Of a stretch of 64,000 nucleotides of DNA, positions 18,406 to 32,100 are shown in pieces. The first letter of the stretch is position 1; every line of letters starts with the position of its first letter. The position numbers and the translations under genes were made by a program. Origin of the DNA: Cafeteria roenbergensis (lineage: Eukaryota; Sar; Bigyra; Bicosoecida; Cafeteriaceae); assembly GCA_008330645.1 (NCBI GenBank), contig VLTN01000016.1, positions 434,001 to 498,000 of the forward strand, in the 5' to 3' direction. The notes below the pieces were generated by a model, which saw only the letters and a program-made list of their open reading frames with translations, had not been told where the DNA came from and did no database searches.

Positions 18406-21312
18406 CTAAAGCCGCGCGGTTGCGGCCCCGCCCTCGGCGTGCTGGCGCTTGAACCGCTTGCCGCCCTGCCTGGCCGGCTCCTGAACGCGGCACAGGTCCA
18501 CCCGGCACCCCCCAGCGAGCAGGATGCGCAGCCAGTACCGCTGCTTGTCGGAAAGCCGGTCGCGGGGCCCCTTTACCTCCACCCACCGGCACTCGTAGCG
18601 CGCCCCCGCAACAAGCCGGAGCCAGCCATGCGTTGGGCTGGAGCCGTCCAGGCCAGCAGCTGCGCCAGCCACAGAGCACTGGAGCGCCAGAGAGGGGCGC
18701 GCGCCACCGCTGGCCGCTGCCGCCACCGGCTCCTGCACGCCGCCCCCCGGGGCCAGCACTCGCCACACGAACAAGTCCGGGAGGCCGCCGCTGCGCTGCT
18801 TGTGGTCCCACATCAGCGAGTCCACCATTTGCGCCAGCGCTCGCCCCCCCACGCACACTGCGAAGAGCTGGAGCATCGCAACCGGCCACTCGCGCGGCCC
18901 CCACTGCATGCCGCGGCAGAGCTTCCCGCGCGCCTTGGCGAAGGCCGAACCGACCCAAGCAACAAGGTCCGCCTGCGAGCAGCCCGCCACGGCCCTGACA
19001 AGGGCCTCAATCTTTCCCCGGCGCGCCTCGTAAAAAGCGGGAGACGAGTCCAGGTCGAGGGGCGCGTCCTGGAACGGCGAGGCAAAGACGCCAACAGGCC
19101 CCTCCTCGTCGAACACCACGTCCCACGCCAGCAGCGCGCATACGGCTCTGCCGAGGCTTCCCTCGTCGTGCACGCCGCGCCAGCCCCCCCTTGAGGCGTA
19201 CTCCTGAAGCACAAGCTCCTCGACAGACACCCTCACGCGCGCCGCGGTCGCCCCCCCGCCGTGCCCGCGCCCCCAGTCCACCTCCAGCGACGCCTCCTCT
19301 CCCGCATTGCTCCTTGGCCGCGGCCCCGGCCCGCGGCCTGCAGCGGGCCCGCTGCTGCTCGGCCCGACGTTGCCCGACGACGGCGCGGTGGCAATGCGGT
19401 CGCCGGCTCCATCGGCATCGTTGCCGTCGCTGTCGTTGTCAACCTCGTCCTCGCCCTCGTCCGCTTGATCGGCGACGGCTGCCGCAGCCTCCATCCCGGC
19501 CTCGGCCGCGGCAGCTCCGGCCTCCGCATCGCTGGGCAAGTCACTGCCGCCCCGCCACACTCCCAGCGGCTCCGCAAACGAGTCCGACCGCCCAGCCACG
19601 CGCAGCCCGATGCAGTGGCACGTCCAGTCAGTGAGGTTCACCCACCAGCACCGCGGCGACGATCCGGCGTGCGCTTCCGAGGGATCTCCGCATGCGCCTG
19701 CACTACGACCGCCCCCGCCGATGCCGGTGCCGACACTGCTGCTGCTGCTGCTGCTGCTGCCGCTGCCGGCATCGCCGCTACCAAACGCCACGGCGGGGGC
19801 TATCGCGTCCGCGTCCGCCTCGTCAGCATCGAGCGACAGAGCAAAGGGCACTGGAATCCCTCCAGACTCCGCCGTGCCCAGCCCGCCAGGGCGTCGAGGC
19901 CAAGGCAGCGTCACCACGCCCCGATCAACCCTCGACCCTTCGGGCAGGCCCTCCCCGAGCGGCTCGTCGCCGGCGCTGCCCCTGCCGGAGGACAGCAGCG
20001 CTGCCAGCCTGACCGCCTTGCTGTGAGCGCCCGTGCCGGCCATCAGGGCCTCGTCGCTATCGCTCCCGTCGTTGACGACGTCCCGTCCCACAAAGGCAGA
20101 GCGAACTCCAGTTTCCCGGTTGAGGGGCCTCCGAACCACCAGCGTCTCGCGAAGCCCCCCCGCGGCCACCGAGCGCGTCGCAGCGGCAGCTGACTCCGGT
20201 GATGCGAAGCCGCGACCGCCCGCTCGTGCCCACAAGGTCAGCTGGGCCCCGAGCGGCGACGCTCCGCCGCCAGGGAACCGCTCTTGGCGCGCCTCCTCCT
20301 GGGCCAGACGCATCTGAAACAGCGCCTCGCCACCAAGGGAGGTGCCGGCCGCGGAACCACCGCCGCTTCCACCCCTCCCGTCACCAGCGCCGCCTGCGCC
20401 GCCAACGCCTCTGTCACTGATGCTGCTAGCCGCCCCAGCTGAAGAGGGCGCGCTCGCTCCCGCTGCACCGCGCCGCCTCGGCCTGCGTTTCCTGGAGCTC
20501 GCGGCCGAAGGGGAGGCCGAGGAGGAGGAGGAAGAGGAGGAGGAGGAGGAGCGGCCCTTCTTCGCGGCGGCCGCCCCCTGCTGCTCGAAGTCGGCGTCGT
20601 CGACGGCAGGCGGCAGTTCATCGCCCGAGCTCCAGTCCACGCTCCCATCAGAGCCGCAGTCATCACCCTCCGGCGAGGGGCCACTGCCGGCGCCTTCGCC
20701 AGAGGCAGATGCGCCAGAGCCTCCGGCGGCCCCTCCTCCGGCCTCATCGTCGCCATTTGAGCCCGCCGCAGCAGGGCGTGGCTCCCCGACGGCCCGTCTG
20801 AGCCTCGGCACCCGACGCTCCAGGTCCAGCCGCTCAGCAGCGCGCGTCAGCGGGTCCTCCAGCCCCTCCAGCGCGCAAGCCAGCGCCGCGTCTGGCCGCC
20901 CACAGTGCACCAAATCGATGCAGAGCCGCCCCCACCACCGCCCCCGCCGGTGCGGCAGGAACGGCAGCGAGAGCAGAAGCCTGAACGACGCTGCGGCGAA
21001 CGGGTAGAGCCGAAGCCTCTCCAGCTCCACGCACAGCTCCCCCAGCTGTGACACCAGCAGCGTACCGGCGTCCAGCTGGAGTAAGTGCTGCGCGGGGGGG
21101 CGCCGCTCGCAGTCGCCGTCCAGCCCCACCTCTCGGGCCGAGGCCGCGCACTCACGCACGAGCCTCTCGCACGCGTCCGACGCGCGCCACTTCGCAAAGA
21201 CGGCTAGGCAATACCCGCAGCGAAGAGCCATTCGCAGCGGACGAGGCGCCGCCAGCATCACCGCGCGAAGTAGCTCTGCCGGCGGGGGCGAGGTCGAACC
21301 GGGCGAGCAGTG

Positions 21313-21346
<34 letters not shown>

Positions 21347-24300
21347 GCTCCTCCCCCCTCGCAGATGGAAGCAAATGCTCTGCACGCCTCAGCTCCGCTG
21401 CCAGGGCAGCAGCAAAGCGCGCTCAGGCCGGGGGGGCCTGCCAAGGCGAAAGCCGCTCCCGACAAGGCCGCTCGGAAACCCACGCTCGGCCAGTGCACCG
21501 CCGACGAGCCCGCCATCGACGCGCTCGCGGCAGGCGCCGGCGCGTTCCCGAGCTGGCCCTCGTCGCGGGCGCGCTTGGGGGCGCGGGCGGTGCCGCCCGG
21601 ACCGCCAGGGCTCGCGCCAGCGGTCTCCGCGCGCAGCGAATCGTCCAGCGCAGGCCGCTGCTTGCCGTCCCCCAGGCACAGCAGGAGGGCGTGGGCGGCA
21701 ATGAGCGACTCCTCGGGCGGCGGTGTGGGGCATTGCTCCGCCGCCAGGGCCTCTGCCAGGGCTCTGACTGGGGCAGCGGCGCTCGGCTCAACGGCTCCCA
21801 GCGGGCCCCTGTCAGACGCCCCGCCCGTGCTTGCCAGTGCCCACTCCAACAGGTGGAGGTGCTGGGGCGATGCCAGGCCCGTGAGCGCCTCGCCGCCCCT
21901 CGGCGCGGGGCGAAGCGGGGTCTGGCCGACGCAGAGCAGCGGGTGGACGTCGATCATCTTGAAGGCAAGGAGCATTCCCGGCGAGCACGTGCCGAACGGC
22001 CTGTGAGCGTCCGCGTCGCTGTGCAGAGAGGCGGAGGGGCGGATGAGCAGCGGGTCCCCCGCGCCCGCACCGCTCGCCACGGCCGTCGACGCTGCCGCTT
22101 GGCTGCGCTCGAACGCCGGCTGCGCCCCGCCAAGCGCGGCGGCACACCCGGCCGCCACTTGGGGTGGCAGGCCCCACAGCCGGCCGCCAGGCTTGGCACG
22201 CTGCGAGGATGCCCGGTTCGAGCCTCCAGCATGGCCTGAGAGGCCTGGCCCCGCCGCAGGCGAGCCCACGTCAACCTTCAAGGCTGCCATCCGCGCTGCC
22301 ATCGACAGCCCCCTCACGGCCACAGCTGCAGCCGCTGCCGCCGCTGCAGCGGCCGACGTCCACCCCACGCCCCCCGCTGCCCCCGCCTGGCCTGACGAGA
22401 GCGCCCTGGTGTTCACGCTGGCGTACAGCAGCGCGTGGGCGCGCTGCAGCGCACAGCGAGCGGCTTCTGACACGCGGAGCACAGCTGCCCCGCCTGCGCC
22501 CTCGAGCGCCCTCGCCTGCGCTGCCTCGTCATCGGGGGGCCTTGCCCCCGCCGCGCCGGGCCCGCGAGACCCAGCGGGGTCGGCGTCGTCCGGCGTAGCG
22601 CTCAGGCGATCCCCCATCAGGTCGAAGTCCTCGTCTCCATTCAGGCCCCTCTTGCCGCGACGAAGGCTCCTCGCCGCTGCAGCGGCCCGGCTTGTGCGCT
22701 TGGCCGCCGGCACCACGCCGCCGCCGCGCCTCGCTTTGCGCCCGGTCGGCTTGCTCGGCGCTTGTGCTTTGCGCAGGACGTCGTCTAGCGCTTTTGCCAC
22801 AGGCAGCGGCGTGCCGGCGACCGTGCGCTGCGTTGCACAACACCGCGCGATCCACCGCAGCTGCAACGTGGACTTTCGCGGCACGACGATGGCGCCGGCT
22901 GCGGCAGCCGGCGAAGCAGCATAGGATGGAGCCGCGGCGGCCGTCGTCGCCGAAGACCCTGCCCCGGCGCGGCCGTCGGCGGGCCTCGCCAGCGCAAGTC
23001 CGTCCTCCTCACGAGCATCGCCGGGCAGGGGACCCAGTCCAAGCGCCTCCCTGGCGCTGCCCCACCCGCTCCAGCCCGTAGCATGGCCGTCTGTCGGCCG
23101 CAGCTCGCTGGTGCAAGACACGGCCGGCGGCTCGAGCGGCTGCGCCCGCTGCGGCGGCAACCCCACCTTGAGCCTGCTGGCGACGGCGGCAACCTCCCCA
23201 GCCCGAACAGCCCCCGACTCCATGGCTTCGAGCGCCAGAATCGCGTCGGGCGTCAGTTCGAGTGGCTGCCCGCTGCCCGCTGCGCCTGACCCGCGGCCGA
23301 GTGGCTGTGTCCCCAAGGACAGCTGCGCGCCGACGCCCCCGCGTCGGCTGCCCGCAGCACTTCGGAGCGCCGCGCGCAGCGTGCTCATACTCTGCAGCAT
23401 TCCCGCGGCCAATAGCTCCCCAAGGGCCCGTGCAAGCGCCGCGCCCCTGACGAGGCCGTGCGCACCTGCTTGCTGCCGCGCCATGGCCCCGCGGCTGCCT
23501 CGGCGCTCTCCGGTCATGTCCGGCTCGTACCGGAGCAGCTCTGCGGTGCGGAACCAGGGCCCCTTCCTGTGGAACAACCGGGCGAGCAGCGTGCGCGCCG
23601 GCGGCGTGAGGCCGAGGCAGGCAGCAAGGACGTCCCGCTCCCACTGCCGGAGCAAGGCGCCGTGCTGGGGGCGGGGAGCAACGCCACGGCCGAGGGGGGA
23701 GGCGCACACGGCGCGAAAATGCACCTCGTACGCGGACCACGGCGAGAGGATGGCCTGCCGAAGGAGCCTCGCCGCCTCCCCGTCCCCCTTGGCCGCTTGG
23801 GGCAGAGGGAGTGCCGCGGGAAGCGGCGCCCCGTCCGGCGCAGGCCCGCCTGCACCACAACCACCCCAATCACAGGCATCCAGGTCAAGGTCGCTCAGGT
23901 CGCCTGGCCGCGGATGGGCCTCGAATCGCAGGCGCAGAAGCGGAATGGCTTCTGTTGCTGCCGCAAGGCCGCTTCGGGAGCTGAAGGCAGCCCCGCTGGA
24001 AAGCAGGTCAAGCGGCCATACGCTCAGAGGGTACTCGTGGCTCTGGCTGCCGGCAGCAGTGCCGCTGCAGCCGGAGCAGCTCCCCTGCGCGGGGGTGACC
24101 TCGGCAGCGCCCGCGGCAGTTGGGCTGGCGGCAGCACTCGCCAATACGATACCTTGTCGCCGCGCAGGTGAGTCCTGAGAAAGGGTTCCCTCCTCCTCCG
24201 ATCGAAGAGGGCCGCTGGGGCGCGCAGGGGGGCTGTGAGAGAGCGGAACTCGGGCTGGCGACAATTGCTCGGTGCCAGCCATTTCGGCACCCTCGGGAGA

Positions 24301-24666
24301 ATGCCTCCCAGGGGGCTCCTCCTCATCGTCTGAGGCTTCCAGCAAGTCAATCGCTTCCTCTTCGCGTCCTCGGATTGCTGCCTGCGGCAGCTCCGGAGCG
24401 TCTGGCCGAGGCTGCGTTTCAGCAGTTGCCGCTGACGCGGCTTGCGGAGGCTTCGCGACTCTGGGCAAGTCGGCAGCTTGGCCACGGCCCCGCCTTCGAG
24501 CGAGCTCAAAGATGGCCGATCGGATTGGGGGCAATGCGGCGGACGCCCCGGTCTGCTTCCGGAAGAAGCCTGTCAGCAAGCTCGGCGGTGACGCAACTGC
24601 CGCGTTCGCCGCAGCTTGCCGAGCCGGAGCCGGGCGCTGGCGGCCCTTCCTGGAGAGTGGGGTCAT
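18406..24666 (-). CDS. FAN1: FAN1-type structure-specific nuclease, greatly extended (2086 aa)
   Basis: The C-terminal VRR_NUC domain is clear: SGGLPDLFVWRV, then ECRWVEVKGPRDRLSDKQRYW, giving the PD...E-x-K nuclease residues. Upstream are the other FAN1 landmarks: VEELVLQEYASRGGWRGVHDE, GSLGRAVCALLAWDVVF, and SPAFYEARRGKIEALV. A LLARLFHRKGPWFRT segment matches the SAP/linker part near residue 340-400. In known systems FAN1 trims DNA flaps and unhooks interstrand crosslinks. Human FAN1 is about half this length; here poly-Ser, poly-Gly, poly-Ala and acidic linkers fill the excess. The start at 24666 (MTPLSRKGRQRP) places a PPSLLTGFFRKQ motif, similar to a PCNA-interacting box, near residue 30. 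An open frame back to 24741 lacks good support. I do not see a clear UBZ finger. Confidence 0.9.
20521..20556. repeat. GAG-rich triplet tract encoding poly-Ser in FAN1
   Basis: Repeated GAG/GAA triplets on +; the - strand frame reads a run of about eleven serines after a KKGR sequence. Similar in-frame tracts occur at 21310..21348 (poly-Gly) and 19735..19760 (poly-Ser). Confidence 0.75.
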
Positions 24667-24990
24667 GTGCGCATGTACACGACCCGCTGCTTCACAGTGG
24701 CTTTGCCCCTCGGAGAGGGCTGCGTGGGTGTGTTGGCGCATTCGCGCACGCGCAGAGCAGCAGCAAAGCTTGGCCGTGCAAGCTCAGTTGCGGAGCATTG
24801 CGACAGGGGGGGTTGCAGGCAATTTTGTCACGCCATGGAGTGGCGGGGAACTCCCGCAAATGGCGACGGGGGGAAGGGGGCACCGCGTCAGAGTGGTGTT
24901 GCTGCACCCGGAACCCTGCAGTGCTTGTAGCCGGCAACCGAGTCGCCAGTCAGCTGGCGGTGGCTTGCTGGCCGGCGCCGGCGGCTGGTG
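24667..24990. other. Intergenic region upstream of FAN1
   Basis: About 320 bases between the FAN1 start and the stop of the upstream coiled-coil gene, both on -. It should contain the FAN1 promoter. Nothing else can be supported. Confidence 0.35.
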
Positions 24991-25878
24991 TCAAGTGGCC
25001 GCGCCACATACTGAGGCCTCGCGTCTGCTCATCGCCTGCGCCAGCTCGGTGCCGGCTGCCAGCGTGGGAGCAAGCCCGTCAGCCCCTCGCTCGTGAAGCG
25101 TGTCACACAACCTGCCCAGCTCGCGCAGCTCGGCGTGGATTGACGCAAACTCACACGCTGGTTCCGGCATGGCCTCCGCGTTTCGAAACCACTCGCCGGA
25201 TGACTCCGCGGCGCAGCCGCTCCGGGTCACATACGTGCGCACAGCAGCTGCGAAGAGCCCAGCGGTCCGCGCGCTGCCCGCGTCGGCTTCGTCACCCTCG
25301 GCCTGGGCCGAAGCTCGTGGCACGGGCTTACCCGTTGATTCCTGGCCCAGCAAGGCTGAAACAGAGCTGCGGGGCGCTGGGGAACGGGGGCAGGGATCCA
25401 GGTCGTGGCCTTGGCGGGGTGCGAAACTGCCAGGCTGCCCAGCAGTAAAACGTATCGCTCACGCTGCAACTCCCAGTGGTCCAAATAGGGCCAGCAGCAT
25501 CGCACGAGCCTGCTTCAGAGCCTTCCCAGACTCAGTCGCGTGGTCCGATGCAGGGGTTGCGAAAGACTCTGGGGCGCGGAGCGTCGCTTCCAGTCGGGCC
25601 AAGGCGCTGTCTGCCTCGAGCCAGCGCTTCCTGGCCTGCTCATCAAGCCGGGCCGCAAGCGCTCGAGTGGAGCGCTGGGCTCGTCTTGCTTCCTCAAGCT
25701 GGCGCTCGAGGGCCGTCACCCTCTGCCGCACATCCGACTCTTTGGCTTGAGCAGCGTCGATCAGGCTTTCGCGGGCGCGCAGCTCCTCCGCGGCAGCCTT
25801 CTCCCGGCGATGTGCGTCGAACACTCCACGCTCAAGCAGGTTCACTGCATCTGCGAGCTGGTGGGCTGTGCCTGACAT
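24991..25878 (-). CDS. Coiled-coil protein of unknown function, two exons (263 aa)
   Basis: Exon 1 is 25463..25878 (start MSGTAHQLADAVN) and exon 2 is 24991..25366. The 96-bp intron has a GTGAGC donor and a CCCCGCAG acceptor. The join (GCA GC|C TCT GTT TCA) keeps frame. Residues about 15-110 are a strongly charged heptad helix (ALERQLEEARRAQRSTRAL, LDEQARKRWLEADSALARL). After a short linker comes a second helical region beginning LKQARAMLLALFG. Exon 2 has a helix with IHAELRELGRLCDTLHERG. The length and two-helix layout resemble many small complex subunits (kinetochore, augmin, cilia), but I recognise no family. Without the splice, each half looks like a separate short frame. Confidence 0.6.
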
Positions 25879-26137
25879 TGGGAAGCGCTGGTTTTTGCGG
25901 GTGTGAGGCCTGCGCGTGCGGCGGGCAACTGCCTGCCGGCCGGCAGAGCAACGGGCAGACTCAAGTCCTGACGCCACGCGCACTCAGCTCTGCAGCAGCA
26001 GGGACGGTGAGTGGCATCGCGGCCCCACCGACGGTGCGATACAGCGAAACCACCTCCGCACTCGTTGCTGCCGCGCGCAGGCACCAGCCGCAGGGCCACG
26101 CACATCATTCTGCAATCTTCTCGGGGGGCACCACCAC

Positions 26138-29100
26138 TCATTGGCTGCCGGAGTCTGAGCCAAACCCTGCGACACGCCCCGTCCCACGACGGCCCGGCGA
26201 CGAGGAGCCGGTGCTGGAGCCGTAGCGCATTCCAGCGGCCGCACTGACGCGCCCGGCAACTAGCCGGTGCATCGCAGACGACCCGGAGCTCGAGCTGCCG
26301 CTGGCCACGGACGCAGGAGCCGCATGGTCGTGGCTGTGCGTGTCGCGAGGACGGCGCGGCTCCGCAAGAAGCGGCGCCTCCACGACCACAGGGTGGGCGC
26401 CCCCGTCCTCCAGCTCGGAAGGCGAAGGCGAGAGCTGATCGGCTGGATGCCGTGCCCCAGCGCTGGAGCGAGCTGCCACGCGACGGTCGCCCTGGCTTGA
26501 CGAGCCGCCACTCCCGAAGCCCTCGCTGCTGGGACCGCGCGACGGTCCCTCCTCGGAGGACGCTGTCGCTGCCGCGCCTGGCGCTCGCGAGCGCCTTGCA
26601 TAGCCTGCGAGCGGCTGCCCTTCGTCCATGCTGTCGCTCCACAAGTCTGCCGAGCCCGGTCCGGACCGCCAGCTCTCAGATTCGCCTCCACCACGCGCCA
26701 GGGGATCGCGTTCAAGGCCTCCACGGCCGCCGTCCGGCCGCCGAGCCTCTGCCTCGATCGAGACGGCTGGAGAGGACTCCGGCGAGCTCCAGCGGCCTGC
26801 AGCCATGGGAGCAAGGCTCTGCGCCGCGGCGCGAGAGCTATAGCTCCTTCGGCCGCTGGCCGTCCCCGGGCGCGGCGGAGCTGGGCCCATTCCGGCAGAA
26901 GATGCAGATGCAGAGGCGGAGTCGCTGTGGCCGAGCAATCGGCCGCGCCCCACCACCGCGTCCAGGCCGCCGTGGGCGGCGGGAGGCCCGTATGCCGAGG
27001 CTCTGTCCTCGGTTGCAGACGACTCGCTGAAGGCGTGGCCCATCACCGCCGCGGCGGCTGCTGCACCGGCAGCAGCGGCCGCGTCCCTCGCTGAGCGGCG
27101 AGCGCGTCGCTCCGCCTGCTCGCGACCAAAGCCTGACATGGGGTTGTCGACGCCCATGCGCCCAGTAGCCAGCCTCCACGCTGCAGCCCGACCGCCCTCG
27201 GCTGAGCCGTCACCTTCAGGCCGCCCGGACCGGCCATCGCCAACGGCCGCCCCGTCTGCAGGTGCGTCTTCGAATTCTCCGCCGTCCTCCTCCCCATCGA
27301 CGCCGGCGTAGCCGTCAAGGGAGTCTGAGTGGTCCGCCACCCACGCAACGCCGCTGGCCCCCGGTCCCTCCCTGGCCGCGTCCAGCACTCCCCTTGCTTG
27401 CGCGTAGGCCACCCCCAGCCGGTGCTCCGACGCTGCCAGCCCGGCGGCCTCCGTGTCCATCGCCCCTGCGCCTCGGCGGCCGATTCGCTCAGCGTCCTCC
27501 GCAAAGCCGCGCCTGTCAGCGGCCGCTTGGGCGAGCCGGTGGGCCTCTGCCTCTGCCTCGGCAACGGCGTCAGCGGCCGCTCGCATTGGCGCGTGGGCAT
27601 CACGCCTGGCAACTGCCTCGGCGCGGGATCGAGCCGCAGCCTCCTGCCGGCGCCCCCGCAGCACCGCCTGCTGGGTCGCAGTGGCAGTGCCCTCGCGCTG
27701 CGCCGTGGCACGCAGCCTGCCCGCCGCCCAGTCCGCCTCGTCCTCCACAGCCATCCGCGCCCGCCTGGCTGCCGCCGCCTCTGCCAGGGCCGACTCCCGC
27801 TCCAGCGCCGAGGTCTCCGCGTCCCGCGCTGCCACCCTCGCCCGCGTGCCTTGGGACTGAACAGCAAGCAGCGCCGCCTCTGCGGCCTCCCTCGCCCGCC
27901 GCCGCACCGCCCTCTCCTCCTCTTCGGCCTGCCATTCCGCCACGACTGCCGCCTCCTCAGCCGCCGCGGACCGCGCCTCCGCCGCGGCGGCTTCCTCCTC
28001 CGCGGCCGCAGTGGCCTCCAGCCCGCGCCGGAGAGCCAAGATCCGGGCCCGCGCCCTCGCCTCCTCCTCGGCGATGCGCGACCGCTCGGCCCGCGCCATC
28101 GATGCCGCCCTCGCCCGCGCCCGCCTGTCCGCATCTGCCGCCGCCTCGTGCCGCCGCGCCGCTGCAATGCTGCGCCTCGCACGGGCGGCCTCCAGCGCGG
28201 CGCTCTCACCAGCCTCCAGCGCTGCTAGAGCCGCCGTGCGCCGGTGCTGGGCGCCCTGCTCCCTCGCCCGCTCCTCTGCTTCTGCCTGAGCCCGCTCTGC
28301 CGCCGCCTCTCGGCTCCGGCGCTCCTCAACTGCCACTGCCACCGCTGCCGCGTCGGCCGCCGCCCTGCCTCGAGCGGCTGCCGCCATCGCCTCCGCGTCT
28401 GCCGCCTCAGCGGCGGCGAACCGACGCTCCTCGGCCTCAAAGGCCCGCCGAATGCGCTCCCTCTCCTTGAGCTGGAAGTCCACGCTAAACGCTGGGAAGC
28501 GGCCGAGAGACGGGTACACGTCCGCCTGGGGCATCCACACGGCCGGCCCGCCCTCGTCCCCGGCGCCTGATCCAGCAGCAGAGCCGCCCGCTCCGCCGGG
28601 CGCTCCCTGGCAGTCCGCAGCGCCGTCGGGGTCGCTTCCGCCAGCAATGCCGGGCCAGAGCCGGCTGGCATTGCCAGGCGATGCCACGGCCCACACGTCC
28701 GCAGGCACGCGCTGCCATGTCTCCTGGATGAGCCGCTCAAGGGCGCCCATGTCCGTTGGGAGGTGCTGACGGAGCAGAGCGCACACTTCGGCTGTGCCGG
28801 GGCTCACGGGGGGGCCGGCATGCGATGGCGGGGCGAGCGCAGCTGCTGCCGCAGCGCCGCGGCCATTGAGAGACGGGCGAGCGGGCGCCCGGACCGCGAG
28901 CAGCCTCGACCGATGAAGGCGCAGGTATGCGACGGCGGCAGCAACTGCCCGCGCAGGCGTCGCCGCCCTTGCCACCAGGCCGTCCCAGAGACGGACCCAG
29001 CGGGAGCGGGGCAGAGCCTCCGAGAAGGCCGACCGGAGCAGGGGCCAGGCCCACCGCTCCGGAGTCACCCCGAGCATCGCGAGGTGGTCGGCCAGGCGCG

Positions 29101-32100
29101 GGTCGCACGTGCGAAGGGCCGCCTCCGCCGCCCCAAGCGTCTGCACCGGCGCCATGGGAAAGGCCTGCAGGAAGGTTGCTGCGAAGTTGAGCACCATCGC
29201 GATGCAGAGCTCACAGCGCACGAGCGCTGGGGCTGGAGACCCACTTGTGGTGAGCTTGACGAAGGGAAACACGAAGTTGGGCAGCCACGGGGCGTCCGCC
29301 AGCGCTGGGCACCAGTGGGCGAGCACGGACACGGTGTCCTGCAGCGCGGAGAGGAGGCGGCGGGAGCGCATGGGAAAGCGGTCGCCGAGGTCGTCGAAGG
29401 CGGGGTGCTGGCCGGCCGAGCGGAGGTCGTGGAATGCCCTCGCGTTGCCGGGGAGGCGCAGGAGGAACCGCCACGCGAGCAGGCGCTGGTCGTCGGGAAA
29501 GGCCCCCCCTCCCCGCTGCAGCAGGGCACGAAGCGAGGCGTCGGTCACAGCAGAGCCGCCAGTCGCCATGGCAGCCAGCTGGTGAACAGCGGGCACCTGA
29601 CCCCGGGAGAAGGACCCGGCGAAGCCCTCCGCCGCGCGGTCAGGGCTTGCCCCCGCCACGGCCGCGACGGCTGCCACGCGGCGCTTTGCCAGTCGCTGAC
29701 GGGTCGCGGTGCTCAGGCCACCGCCGCCACGCGCAGCCCGCTCGGCCCCGGCGCCGGAGGGGGCGTTGGGGTTGGCTGAGCGGGGGTGTGCTGGTGGCCA
29801 GGCGCGCCGGCCCGACCGCCCGAAGGGCGCAGACTGCGGCCCGCCGTCCCCGTCGAGCGGCATGGCCAGCGACGCGGCGTCGGCCAGCGCGGTGGCCAGC
29901 GCAGGGTGCGCTGACGATGGAGGCTGTCTCCCCGTGAGGACGAGGCGGTCGGACCAGCCAGCAGCGGGGGGGTCGGCGAACACGTTGCCGCCATGGATGC
30001 GGGCCGGGTCTGGCACGTCGGGAACGGCACCCTCGGCCGCGCCCCACCCGTCGTACGCTCGAACAGGACGCGGCACTCCTGGCATCCCCCCCTCCGCAGC
30101 ACCTGCAGCGGGCGAGCACGAGGGATGGGCGCGGCCTCGCGGCTCGCGCAGCAGCCCAGTAGGGTCCCCCGTGTGGCCGGCAGCCGCGGTGCCAGGATGG
30201 ACGTCAGCGGGCTCCAGGCCAGCGGGGGCTGCCCGGTGAAGAGCCTCCAGCTCGCGGGCGCGATCGACGGCGGCCCGGGCGCGGGCGAACGCGCGGTCGA
30301 GGATGAAACTCGCCTCCGCCGGGGTCGACCGTGATGCCACCGGCAGGCGAGCCGCCCAGCCGCTGCGCACAGGGCCGCTGCTGGGCGGAGGACCGCTGGC
30401 GCCACCGCCACGACCGTCGCCCCCGCCGCCTCCGCCGCCTCCGCCGCCTCTGCCGCCGCCTGCGGCTCCACCTCGAGCTGCAACCGCCTCCTGCCTCGCC
30501 CTGCCATCGGCCTCAGCCTGCGCACGCTCCGCCTCGGCTCGCTCCCGCATGCGACCGGCCCGTCCGATGCGCAGAGCGCCTCCCTTGGCCATGAGCGCCT
30601 CGACGCGCCGGCCCTCTCCGCTGGCAAGCCCTGCAGCCCGCAGCTGCACTCGCCGCCGCCAGCGGAGCGCGGACGAGAGCTCAAACACTTCGGCTGTTCC
30701 GTCGGACCGCAGACAAACCAGCACCTCCACTCTGCTCGGGACGCCAGCCCACCCTGCCTCCTCCTCCGCCTCGCCCTCGTCGTATCCTTCCCCGTAGCTC
30801 TGGTCAGAGCCGCCCTCGAAGCCGCCGCTTGCCTCGCTGCCTCCACTGCGGCGGCGGTCCGCACTTGTCGCCCCATGGCGCCGGCCTGAGAACGGGCCCG
30901 ATGAGGAAGCCGAGGAGCCGCCAGTCGCGGAGGAGCCGGCCTCCGCCCCGGCAGCGTACCCGCTCCCGCTGGCAAGGCCACCACCACCACGGCTACTGCC
31001 GTTGTTGTTGCTCCTGCTGCTGCTCCTGCTGCTGTGGCCGGCCTGGCCGCGCTGGCCCCAGGTGCTCTCGCTGTGGCGGTACTCCGACTCGCTGGCAGGC
31101 CCGCCCTCCCCGTCCGCTGCGGCTCCGCTGGCGGTCGCGCTGGAGCCGCTGCCGCTGCCGCTGCCGCTGCCGCTAACGACGTCACTGGCGCCGGAAGCAC
31201 CGGCTGGGGAGCCTCCGCGGCTTTCGGATGCGGCGTCCCACGCCACGGGAAGCTGGCCGCGGCGCTTCTGGCTGGGAGGGGCCGGCTGGCCGGTAACACT
31301 CACGCGCGCCCGCGCAGTCACGCGAACAGGACGAGGGCCCTGGGTGCGCTCCGTCTGCCGGCGGGCGCCCTCTTGGCCGACTTCCATGTCCACGACATCG
31401 AGCGACGCCCCGTCGCTCTTCGACTCGGAGTCGCCCGTGAAGCGGCCTACCGGAGCCCCTCGCGTGTGCTCCCCGCTGCCGTGGATGTCCCTGTCCCTGC
31501 CGCCGTCCCCCAGGAAGGCAGAGCTCGGCCCGGACCCGGAGCTCGTCTCAGTCGCGGACCGCGACGGCGAGGCCGATCGCGCGCCGAGGCCCGGCCGGCT
31601 GCGGCGCCTGGACGACGACGCGATGCCCCTGCCCTCCGCCTGGCCGTGCTCCTCCTCCCCGCAGAGCAGGGACCCGCCCTCCAGGCTGTCCCCTAGGAGG
31701 CCCGCTCCCGCCCAGCGCACTGCCACGTCCACCACTGGCGCCGCGCCGCCCGCCACCTCGGCCAGCGCCCTCCACGCCGAGCCGTCCCGGGCAAGGACGC
31801 GCACGGTGCCGGCGTCGTCGAGGACCGCCAGGCGCACCCCCCAGAGGCTGCCGGGGTGGAGGCCTCTGCCCCCTGCGCCCGGCGCAGCCCGCGGCAGCAG
31901 CATCACTTTGACCACAGCTGCTGCCGATGCGGGCATATCGACGATGGAGCGCAGAGCCGCTGCCCCTGGGGACACTGTCCACACGAGGACGCTCCCCGTG
32001 CGGGTGCCGGCGGCCACCAGTGCGGTCCACGGCGGGCAGGCGCGCGCTTCGTGGCCGGCCAGCAGCCCAGCCTCCACGGCCTCCCCCCCATCGGGGCTGC

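Noticed and set aside
29713-31299. 528-aa frame on - inside the TBC1D31-like gene, and a 533-aa frame on + at 31002..32603
   Set aside because: Both are Arg/Ala/Pro-rich shadows of the conserved WD40/TBC frame; long chance frames are expected at this GC content.
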